NCBI GenBank assembly: GCA_045646925.1
Contig: JAZRLQ010000170.1
Span: forward strand, 1 to 12,806
DNA from: QALR01 sp045646925
Lineage (GTDB): Bacteria; Bacillota; Clostridia; Oscillospirales; CAG-272
Direction: 5' to 3'
DNA length: 12,806 nucleotides
Part shown: positions 1 to 5,705 of the stretch, piece by piece
How the letters are laid out: each line of letters begins with the position of its first letter
Numbering within the stretch: position 1 is the stretch's first letter
Notes under the pieces: generated by a model
The model's input: the letters and a program-made list of their open reading frames with translations, nothing else
Database searches by the model: none
Told to the model about the DNA's origin: nothing
Made by a program: the position numbers and the translations under genes

Positions 1-456
1 GTTTACTGGGGCAATTCCAAGCTCGTTATGGGTGTAGAAGACGTTCCTTATTGCAATGACAAGATCGGCCCCGGCGCTCCCCCCATTAAAACCGACAAGG
101 GTTGGCTCATCATCTTCCATTCCGTTGACGTAGACCCCAACAGAGGCAAAAACGGTTGGGAAGCCGCTTGGAGAAAGCGTTACGTTATCGGTATCGCGCT
201 TCTCGACCTCGAAGATCCTTCCAAGGTAATTGGTATGTCCAAGAAGCCTCTCATGGTACCCGAAGGCTACTGGGAATTGGAAGAAGGCTACCGTACCAAC
301 GCGCTGTTCCCCTGCGGTATGCTTCTCGAAGATGACAATACCGTCCGTATTTACTATAGCGCAGGCGACGCGATCGTAAGAATGGCAACCGCAAAGCTCG
401 ACGATCTGCTCGCGCTCTGCACAGAACCCAGACAGTACGATAAAACCGAAGAATAA
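1..456 (+). CDS. GH130-family glycoside phosphorylase/glycosidase, C-terminal part (5' end outside window)
   Basis: The open frame enters from the left edge, so only the last 151 residues are seen and the real start lies outside. The fragment contains the GH130 signature KIGPGAPPIKTDKGW followed by a HSVD segment, then the strand-rich five-bladed propeller pattern ending in ALFPCGMLLEDDNTVRIYYS and a final VRMATAKLDDLL stretch, all typical of the family's C-terminal half. GH130 enzymes cleave beta-mannosidic bonds, most by phosphorolysis that releases mannose 1-phosphate (established for the family). The catalytic Asp is in the missing N-terminal part, so phosphorylase and hydrolase types cannot be told apart here. 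No signal peptide can be assessed. A HAD-family hydrolase follows 14 bases downstream on the same strand, suggesting one transcript. Family call is firm; substrate is unknown. Confidence 0.85.
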   Translation, partial: VYWGNSKLVMGVEDVPYCNDKIGPGAPPIKTDKGWLIIFHSVDVDPNRGKNGWEAAWRKRYVIGIALLDLEDPSKVIGMSKKPLMVPEGYWELEEGYRTNALFPCGMLLEDDNTVRIYYSAGDAIVRMATAKLDDLLALCTEPRQYDKTEE

Positions 457-470
457 GCGAGGAAGATCAA

Positions 471-1421
471 ATGATTAAATTTGTTGATACCGGTTCCTCC
501 TCCGTCATCGGTTCTTTTGAGGACAGAGAGATTCTGTATGCTTTTCACGACATTGACGGAACGCACTCTCTGATCCGTGATTGGCCTCCCGTTATGAGCA
601 TCGTATTGCACTACGTTTCCGAAAACGGTGTGCCTGACGGTTATGATAGCGACGAGCAAGTAAAGAAGCTCGTTTCTCTCGCCGGAACAGAAGCGCTTCC
701 CGAAACGGATAGCTTCTGCATCGAATCTGCCGGTCTTTCTGCTTTGACTCAGATGGAATGGGCAATTCGCCGCGCTATCGATAAGGGACATATTTCCGTA
801 CCCTGCGACAAAGAGCAGAACCGTCGCAAAATTGAAATGATCCGCAAGGGCGAAGAAATTTTCGACGATCCCGACACCGACGAAATGACGGCCTTTTTGA
901 CCGTCCACACCCCCAGACTTTTCAAATTCTATGAAAAAGTGCTGAACGGCTTCTGCCGCGATAAGAATCTTGAGCTTGCAAAAACAGATCCGGATCGTTT
1001 CATTGTCAGCGGATCCAAAGAGTTCCTCTCGTTCCTCCACGAAAAAGGTGTAAAAAACTATTTCGTAACGGGCGCCGTTGTTGAAAAAGGCATGGGTATG
1101 CACGAGGAAGTAGAAACGCTCGGATTTGAGATCGGCAACGGAAAGATCATCGAGGATTTGATCGGCTCCACATGGACGGACAAAATCCCAAAGGATCAGA
1201 TCATGGAAAAGCTTCTGAAAACGCTCGGCGCAGACGGCAAAAACGTTCTCGTCATTGGCGATGGCAGAAGCGAGATCTCCGCGGGTGTCAAGATGGGTGC
1301 GCTTTGTGTCAGTCGTCTTGAAAAGACCGATACCTATCGCAGAAATCTTCACAAAACGCTCGGCTCCAACATTGTAGTCGAAAGCTATCTGGAAGAAGAT
1401 TTCCTTGCGCTTATGAAATAA
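471..1421 (+). CDS. HAD-superfamily hydrolase (putative phosphatase)
   Basis: A 316-residue soluble protein with the four HAD motifs in order: motif I DIDGT (Asp27 nucleophile, Asp29 acid/base), motif II Thr200 in NYFVTGA, a motif III Lys in the TDKIPK segment (Lys238 or Lys241), and motif IV GDGRSE (Asp264, Glu268). A long insertion between motif I and motif II (about residues 35-175, largely helical and charged) is a cap domain that would set substrate choice; it is larger than in small phosphoglycolate phosphatases. The start is supported by an AGGAAG ribosome site five bases before the ATG. The gene lies 14 bases after the GH130 gene and ends at a strong hairpin, so the two probably form one operon. 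A role in handling a phosphorylated sugar from the GH130 reaction is inference only; no substrate can be named. Confidence 0.85.
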   Translation: MIKFVDTGSSSVIGSFEDREILYAFHDIDGTHSLIRDWPPVMSIVLHYVSENGVPDGYDSDEQVKKLVSLAGTEALPETDSFCIESAGLSALTQMEWAIRRAIDKGHISVPCDKEQNRRKIEMIRKGEEIFDDPDTDEMTAFLTVHTPRLFKFYEKVLNGFCRDKNLELAKTDPDRFIVSGSKEFLSFLHEKGVKNYFVTGAVVEKGMGMHEEVETLGFEIGNGKIIEDLIGSTWTDKIPKDQIMEKLLKTLGADGKNVLVIGDGRSEISAGVKMGALCVSRLEKTDTYRRNLHKTLGSNIVVESYLEEDFLALMK

Positions 1422-1426
1422 TTGCT

Positions 1427-1461
1427 AAAACCCCGTCAAGACTCGGTCTTGACGGGGTTTT
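1427..1461 (+). terminator. Strong hairpin terminator after the HAD gene
   Basis: Perfect 15-base arms (1427-1441 and 1447-1461) around a 5-base loop; the 3' arm ends in TTTT, giving a rho-independent terminator shape, with the A/T ends pairing. The next gene's ribosome site begins only 12 bases later, so the hairpin may act as a partial terminator or leader structure for that gene rather than a full stop. Confidence 0.85.
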
Positions 1462-1487
1462 GTGAAGAAAATCAAGGAGTTTTTTAT

Positions 1488-2222
1488 ATGGAATATGCAC
1501 AGCAAACGATCGTTGACTTTTTGAGCGGGAAATTGGATATTATTGAATTTCGCAGGCTCTACGACGAAAAACCCGAAATCGATGCATTTCTTCAGAAAAT
1601 TATCGATGATATGAAAAAAGATCCAATCAGAAAACCGATCCCGTATACTTGCCGTTTATGCGATGGAATCGAACGCAGTTTTTCTTCAGTCGTTCCTTAT
1701 CTTTTGGCACCCGAAACAGATCCTTCTCTCCAATATTGTCCTCCTCGATATGAATCCGTCAGACAAATGTTAACGTATGAATTTCGTCTTTCCACGCATA
1801 ACGTTAAATCAGCACATGGAGCGACAGTATTTTACAATGAGGTTTACGAAATATATACGCAGATCGATCAGTCGATCCCGTTTTTTTATAAGTATTCTAA
1901 TGCGTACAATTTTGCTTTGGAAGTGATTCCCGAATATCTTGAAGGAGATCCCGAGGAATATATTCAAGAACATATTATTCCACTATTTCCCGAAACGATG
2001 AAAAAAACCGAACGAAAAAAAGCGATCAAAGCAAAGATCAAAGAAGTCTTCAAAAGTGAAAAAGGCTATCCTTGTTGGCCGCAAGCCGCCGAATGGCCTA
2101 TGGATAAAGAAGGCAAGCCCTGCACTTATATCGGAAAAGGAAAAAATCATGGCGATCTGCGCCGCTTCCGTTTCCGCGACGAAACAACAGGAGAAGAAAT
2201 CATCGTAGAACAATCTTATTGA
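1488..2222 (+). CDS. Uncharacterised 244-residue soluble protein
   Basis: The frame is open from a TTG at 1422, but that lies before the terminator hairpin; the ATG at 1488 has a clean AAGGAG ribosome site eight bases upstream (1474-1479) and is chosen. The protein has no signal peptide or membrane segment. It begins with a helical, charged stretch (DFLSGKLDIIEFRRLYDEKP), has a CxxC pair at Cys55/Cys58 (TCRLC), a Tyr/Phe-rich middle, a very basic helix near residue 170-190 and a C-terminal part with WPQAAEWPMDKEGKP and a final TGEEIIVEQSY. No catalytic signature was recognised and the single CxxC is not enough for a zinc site by itself. It stands alone between two hairpins and opposes the next gene. 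It could be a small stand-alone immunity-type or housekeeping accessory protein, but nothing seen here decides it. Confidence 0.75.
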   Translation: MEYAQQTIVDFLSGKLDIIEFRRLYDEKPEIDAFLQKIIDDMKKDPIRKPIPYTCRLCDGIERSFSSVVPYLLAPETDPSLQYCPPRYESVRQMLTYEFRLSTHNVKSAHGATVFYNEVYEIYTQIDQSIPFFYKYSNAYNFALEVIPEYLEGDPEEYIQEHIIPLFPETMKKTERKKAIKAKIKEVFKSEKGYPCWPQAAEWPMDKEGKPCTYIGKGKNHGDLRRFRFRDETTGEEIIVEQSY

Positions 2223-2270
2223 TATCGCTAACATCTTATTTCATAAAAGCTTTTTAATATTACATATCTA

Positions 2271-2299
2271 AAAACGGGAGGCTGTCAGCCTCCCGTTTT
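2271..2299. terminator. Bidirectional terminator between convergent genes
   Basis: Perfect 13-base arms (2271-2283 and 2287-2299) with a 3-base loop. The arms begin with AAAA and end with TTTT, so the hairpin carries a U-tract on either strand. It sits between the plus-strand 244-residue protein gene (stop at 2222) and the minus-strand membrane protein gene (stop at 2321), serving both. Confidence 0.9.
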
Positions 2300-2320
2300 A
2301 ACGTATTGGAATTTTATAGC

Positions 2321-3682
2321 TTAATCTTGGTGTCCCGCAAGATTCTTAACATAAGCACCTCGGTAATAATTGCTCTGCATCCAAAGCAATTCCGCTTCGG
2401 TGAAATCGCCGTTTGCGTACCGTTCCGTATAATCCGACACAAAATCGGGCTCATAGCGTTCAAGATATTCCACCGCATACTCATAAATGTAGATATTGCC
2501 TTCCGAAAGAAGCTTTTTGCATACCCGTTTCAGAATTTCGCTTTCTCTATATCGTTTGATATCATCAACCTTAATCATACAGAGAGCTTCATTTTCATAA
2601 AAACAAATGACTTGACTATTATAGATATACGCATCCGTTTCTCCGGGCAAAACGGGATAGAGAAAAAATTCTTTATCAAGCGCATTGTCCTTCACATAGT
2701 GCGGATATAAATCCCCGATATAGGATTGTGTCAACTCGACAGATAATTTGTCATCAACGGATAATGTGATATTATCTTTTTGATAATAAGGCGTTTTCTC
2801 CCGTTTTGAAGAAAGTCTGTATATCATCAACGTATTGCCCGATTCCTTTACTTCGCCAAAATACTGATACGAAGTATGATTCGTGGTATGTATTCTAAAG
2901 TCTGTCAACAAACCGTCAGGATAGATCGTTTTCAAGCATATCGAGACAAACAAAACTGCACCGATCACAAGCATACGCGACAGGAATACCGTAAAATTAC
3001 AACGTTCTCGTTTCTCTTCAGATTTTTTAAGCAATCGGTTCATAACCAAAAAGGAAATTCCGATCACCGTATCGAGAAAAGCCGTTTTGACTCCGTATAA
3101 AAATTCCGCGTTGGCTTTAGCCGCTGATAATACGGAGGAATTACTTTGATATTTGGGGATCAAACCAATATAATCCGAAATGATAAAGCTCGTTATCAGC
3201 AAACTGACCGCAGTCAGGCAAAGAACGAGGCAAGACATAAAAACAAAAATTTTGGCATTTTTCTTTTTCAAATGCCGCTTCCCTACACAAATGAAATAGG
3301 TAACGCACCAATATATCGGAAGCATAATATCAAAACCGATATATTTCCATTGTGCATTTATGAAAGAAAGCAATGCGACCGCATAATCGAAGCCGATTTG
3401 AAGAAAAAGCAGAGCGACCAATTTCCCGAGCTTATATCTCTTTGCGATAGATTGAGTCTTATCAAACACCTTCTCCGAAAAGATCGTTTTATCCTTGTCA
3501 AATGCAATTACAGCAAAGAATGCAAACAGCGCAAAATACAAAAGGCAAACGATATACGACGCAAAAGAACCGCCGTCATCGAAATTGACGATTCTGCGGG
3601 GCATATTGCCACATATCCAAAATACCAGATTCAAAACGATCAGCGTGTAAATATTCAATGCCGTTTCTTGTCTTTTTGTCAT
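2321..3682 (-). CDS. Seven-helix membrane protein with large extracytoplasmic C-terminal region
   Basis: A 453-residue protein. Hydrophobic segments are visible at about residues 8-26, 42-61, 86-107, 114-134, 145-168, 199-215 and 234-251; the remaining ~200 residues are polar with many Tyr and Asp/Glu. The short basic N-terminus (MTKR) suggests it is inside, which with seven helices places the C-terminal region outside the membrane. Basic clusters after helix 4 (KRHLKKKNAK) and after helix 6 (LLKKSEEKRER) agree with cytoplasmic loops. No transporter or enzyme signature was recognised. The start has a GAGGAGGG ribosome site four bases upstream. It lies 30 bases after the kinase-fold gene on the same strand with no hairpin between, so it is probably co-translated and may be its membrane partner or target (inference). 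Function unknown. Confidence 0.8.
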   Translation of the reverse strand: MTKRQETALNIYTLIVLNLVFWICGNMPRRIVNFDDGGSFASYIVCLLYFALFAFFAVIAFDKDKTIFSEKVFDKTQSIAKRYKLGKLVALLFLQIGFDYAVALLSFINAQWKYIGFDIMLPIYWCVTYFICVGKRHLKKKNAKIFVFMSCLVLCLTAVSLLITSFIISDYIGLIPKYQSNSSVLSAAKANAEFLYGVKTAFLDTVIGISFLVMNRLLKKSEEKRERCNFTVFLSRMLVIGAVLFVSICLKTIYPDGLLTDFRIHTTNHTSYQYFGEVKESGNTLMIYRLSSKREKTPYYQKDNITLSVDDKLSVELTQSYIGDLYPHYVKDNALDKEFFLYPVLPGETDAYIYNSQVICFYENEALCMIKVDDIKRYRESEILKRVCKKLLSEGNIYIYEYAVEYLERYEPDFVSDYTERYANGDFTEAELLWMQSNYYRGAYVKNLAGHQD

Positions 3683-3712
3683 AAAACCCTCCTCTGCATG
3701 AGCTGCTTTTTA

Positions 3713-4678
3713 TCAATTGGGCTCCTTTTCCTGTGGCGCTTCTTTTGCAGATTTTTTACGACGGGCATTTTTCGCCGCGATCTTTTTCAGATCTTTTTTC
3801 AATTTATCGATAGAGCGATATCTGTTTTTAGGATCCTTCTCCACACATTTTGCGATTACTTTCTCGATATCCTCAGAAAGCTCCGGTCGAATATTGCGGA
3901 TCGGCTCGGGATCACACTTCGTAACAAGCTGCTTGTAGCCCGTCAGCGCATGATAAAACGTCATGCCGAGGTTATAGATATCCGTACGCTCGTCACAAAA
4001 ACCCTCATACTGTTCGGGTGCCTGATAAGGAAGAACGCCAAAGCCAATTTCCTTATTAACGGGAATGTGCTTCTGGGGACGCGCCTCGTCGGTATTGATC
4101 AAAACCACTTCGCCCGTTGTTTTGATAACGATGTTGGATGGATCAGTATGTCCGAAGTAAAGGGGTTTTCTGCGGCTATGCAAATAACCGAGCGCCGAGC
4201 ATACCTGAATACCAAGAGCGACCATCGCTCCCTCCGAAACTTCCTTTATCTGATTCACGAAGAAATTCAGATTTTTCCCCTCAATATGATCGGAAACGAT
4301 AGCAAATTCATCTTCACCCTCCAAAAATTCGATGACCGACGCAATGCCTCTGTAGTCACACTTTTTCTGAAGCGCAAAATCCTTTTTCGCATTTTCCTTT
4401 ACCGTCTCATAATTTGACAAGCGTCTTTTTCGTATACGCTTGATCACAAACGTATGCTCCGTCTCCATTTCGTTAGCGAGATAGACCTGCGCCATTACGA
4501 ACTGTCCGGATTTTATGAAAACGTCCTGTCCCATAAAGCCGACGATACGATACTTGTCATAAACGATATTCCCGTTAGCAAAATCGATCGGCTTTTTCAA
4601 GATCGGATCCGTATTTTCCTGCATGTTTTCCTGTGCGTTTTCCCGCACTGTGTTCTCGTTCAAAATATTCTTATCCAT
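3713..4678 (-). CDS. Ser/Thr protein kinase-fold protein, probable pseudokinase
   Basis: A 321-residue protein with a PASTA/Hanks-type kinase layout but no transmembrane or extracellular part. Seen: the beta-3 lysine (VIK, Lys80), the activation-segment end APEQY (220-224), the F-helix Asp233 in RTDIYNLG, and a family-like C-lobe end with NRYRSIDKLKKDL. Missing or changed: the glycine-rich loop (45-66) lacks the GxGxxG spacing; the catalytic loop, normally HRDxKPSN, reads GHTDPSN (176-182), two residues short and without the Lys; and the metal-binding DFG is NTD (195-197). The alpha-C Glu appears as Asp100. These changes predict little or no phosphotransfer and a scaffold or sensor role, although atypical active kinases exist. 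The N-terminal ~30 residues are Asn/Glu-rich; the C-terminus is Lys-rich. Ribosome site AAGGTGG precedes the ATG. It lies between rpe and the membrane protein gene on one strand. Confidence 0.85.
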   Translation of the reverse strand: MDKNILNENTVRENAQENMQENTDPILKKPIDFANGNIVYDKYRIVGFMGQDVFIKSGQFVMAQVYLANEMETEHTFVIKRIRKRRLSNYETVKENAKKDFALQKKCDYRGIASVIEFLEGEDEFAIVSDHIEGKNLNFFVNQIKEVSEGAMVALGIQVCSALGYLHSRRKPLYFGHTDPSNIVIKTTGEVVLINTDEARPQKHIPVNKEIGFGVLPYQAPEQYEGFCDERTDIYNLGMTFYHALTGYKQLVTKCDPEPIRNIRPELSEDIEKVIAKCVEKDPKNRYRSIDKLKKDLKKIAAKNARRKKSAKEAPQEKEPN

Positions 4679-4706
4679 ATTACACCACCTTGTCTTTTAA
4701 AATAAT

Positions 4707-4733
4707 GGGCATCACTCATTTTTGGCGATGCCC
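4707..4733 (-). terminator. Weak hairpin between rpe and the kinase-fold gene
   Basis: Seven-base perfect arms (4707-4713 and 4727-4733), extendable by two pairs including one G-U on the minus-strand RNA, followed in that direction by ATTATTTTA. It resembles a weak rho-independent terminator for rpe. Only about 20 bases separate it from the next ribosome site, with no promoter visible, so it is likely a partial terminator or processing hairpin inside an operon. Confidence 0.6.
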
Positions 4734-4746
4734 TCTGTTTTATCTC

Positions 4747-5415
4747 TTATTTGCAATACGCGCTTTCCGCTGCAGAACGGATATCAGAAACAGCCTTTGC
4801 CGCGTTGGGAGCGCCAAAAATGGAAGAGCCTGCAACCAGCACGTTGGCGCCTGCCGCCGCCGCGATCTTCGTCGTTTCGGCATTGATGCCGCCGTCAACC
4901 TGAACGTCAATATCATATCCGCCGAGATTGATCATTTCACGAACCTCGCTGACCTTCTCCATCATATCGATCATGAATTTCTGACCGCCGAACCCAGGTT
5001 CAACCGTCATGATGAGAACCATATCCAAATAAGGCAGATACGGCTTCAAAACGTCTGCAGGCGTAGCAGGCTTCAAAGAGATCGCCACTTTTTTTCCTGC
5101 AGCACGGATCTTATTGATAACCGCCATACGATCCTCACAGCTTTCGTAATGGAACGTGATCAGATCTGCGCCCGCCTTGACAAAACTATCAATATAACGG
5201 ATCGGATCCTCGATCATCAAATGCACGTCAAACAGCATTTCGCTCTGTTTGCGGACGGAGCGGATAATATCGGGACCGAAGGAAATATTCGGCACGAACA
5301 TACCGTCCATAACATCCAGGTGCAGCCACTCCGCACCGGCTTTTTCTACTTTTTGAACTTCTTCTCCAAGCTTTGAAAAATCACAAGCGAGAACCGAAGG
5401 TGAAATCTTAATCAT
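4747..5415 (-). CDS. rpe: Ribulose-phosphate 3-epimerase
   Basis: Interconverts D-ribulose 5-phosphate and D-xylulose 5-phosphate in the pentose phosphate pathway; cytoplasmic TIM barrel. The 222-residue length matches the family. All core motifs are present: ISPSVLACDF at the N-terminus, HLDVMDG with His32 and Asp34, DVHLMI with His65, the TVEPGFGGQKF phosphate loop around 138-147, VDGGI with Asp174, and VAGSSIFG near the end. His32, Asp34, His65 and Asp174 are the usual metal ligands and the two Asp the acid/base pair. The frame stays open 22 codons further upstream, but the ATG at 5415 is chosen because it begins the conserved MIKISPSVLA and has a GGGAGG ribosome site. In Bacillus-type genomes rpe follows prkC and rsgA; here a kinase-fold gene follows rpe instead. 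Driven by the promoter at 5662-5690. Confidence 0.97.
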   Translation of the reverse strand: MIKISPSVLACDFSKLGEEVQKVEKAGAEWLHLDVMDGMFVPNISFGPDIIRSVRKQSEMLFDVHLMIEDPIRYIDSFVKAGADLITFHYESCEDRMAVINKIRAAGKKVAISLKPATPADVLKPYLPYLDMVLIMTVEPGFGGQKFMIDMMEKVSEVREMINLGGYDIDVQVDGGINAETTKIAAAAGANVLVAGSSIFGAPNAAKAVSDIRSAAESAYCK

Positions 5416-5656
5416 AGTGAACCTCCCGACTGACTCAAACAGTCTTTTCGTTTTAACAATAAATTCAAAACACTCTTTCAAAAACAGTGTCGTATTTCAA
5501 CGGTTGACATATCATGATAGTAGCAAAAATCAAATTCGCCGATCTGCCTCACGCAAGGACAACATGGAAAAGGCTGTTTGCAAGCAAAGCGCGCGGCATT
5601 CGGTTTCATATAGATTTCATACGTTCAAACAGATCTGCCATTTTACGACAGATCTG
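5416..5656 (-). promoter_or_regulatory. Long 5' leader of rpe (about 240 bases)
   Basis: This gene-free stretch is the predicted untranslated leader between the consensus promoter and the rpe start. It opens with a hairpin at the transcript's 5' end (5627-5659), carries a TTTGC/GCAAA inverted repeat in the middle, and near its end a short ACACT/AGTGT hairpin followed by TTTT. No known riboswitch core (FMN, SAM, TPP, lysine, purine, T-box) was recognised. It could be a regulatory leader, an independent small RNA, or simply long. Confidence 0.4.
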
Positions 5657-5659
5657 TTT
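5627..5659 (-). promoter_or_regulatory. Paired CAGATCTG palindromes / hairpin at the rpe transcription start
   Basis: Two perfect 8-base palindromes CAGATCTG lie at 5630-5637 and 5649-5656, 19 bases apart; with flanking AAA and TTT they also form an 11-base-arm hairpin (5627-5637 with 5649-5659). The predicted start point of the rpe transcript falls in the upstream copy. This could be a double operator for a dimeric repressor, a 5' stabilising hairpin, or a weak terminator for the upstream histidine kinase transcript (only TTT follows on the minus strand). Confidence 0.5.
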
Positions 5660-5661
5660 TT

Positions 5662-5690
5662 ATTATATTCTGAAAATACAAATTTGTCAA
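5662..5690 (-). promoter_or_regulatory. Consensus sigma-A promoter for rpe operon
   Basis: On the minus strand, TTGACA (5685-5690) and TATAAT (5662-5667) are separated by exactly 17 bases, a perfect consensus match. It begins 16 bases after the histidine kinase stop codon and points into the rpe leader. Confidence 0.85.
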
Positions 5691-5705
5691 GCATTACAAA
5701 ATTCA

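Noticed and set aside
354..1352. Long minus-strand frame (332 residues) opposite the HAD gene.
   Set aside because: Antisense image of a gene with clear HAD motifs; the product has no recognisable features.
1422..1487. Upstream TTG start giving 22 more residues for the 244-residue protein.
   Set aside because: It would translate through the terminator hairpin and has no ribosome site; the ATG at 1488 has AAGGAG.
3146..4417. Long plus-strand frame (423 residues) opposite the membrane protein and kinase-fold genes.
   Set aside because: It crosses two convincing minus-strand genes and their gap; its composition is rich in Arg, Lys, Asn and Ile with no domain pattern.
5416..5481. Upstream ATG giving rpe 22 extra residues.
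   Set aside because: The conserved family start is MIKISPSVLA at 5415, which has its own GGGAGG site.
5606..5641. An 11-codon minus-strand frame (starting MADLFERMKS) just after the rpe start point, a possible leader peptide.
   Set aside because: No ribosome site before its ATG and its 5' end is inside the hairpin; not enough to call.
5627..5664. Plus-strand terminator shape (stem then TTTTT) suggesting a plus-strand small RNA ending there.
   Set aside because: No credible plus-strand promoter upstream; the TTGACA at 5504-5509 has no matching -10 at 16-18 bases. The T-run is better explained as the minus-strand promoter's start region.
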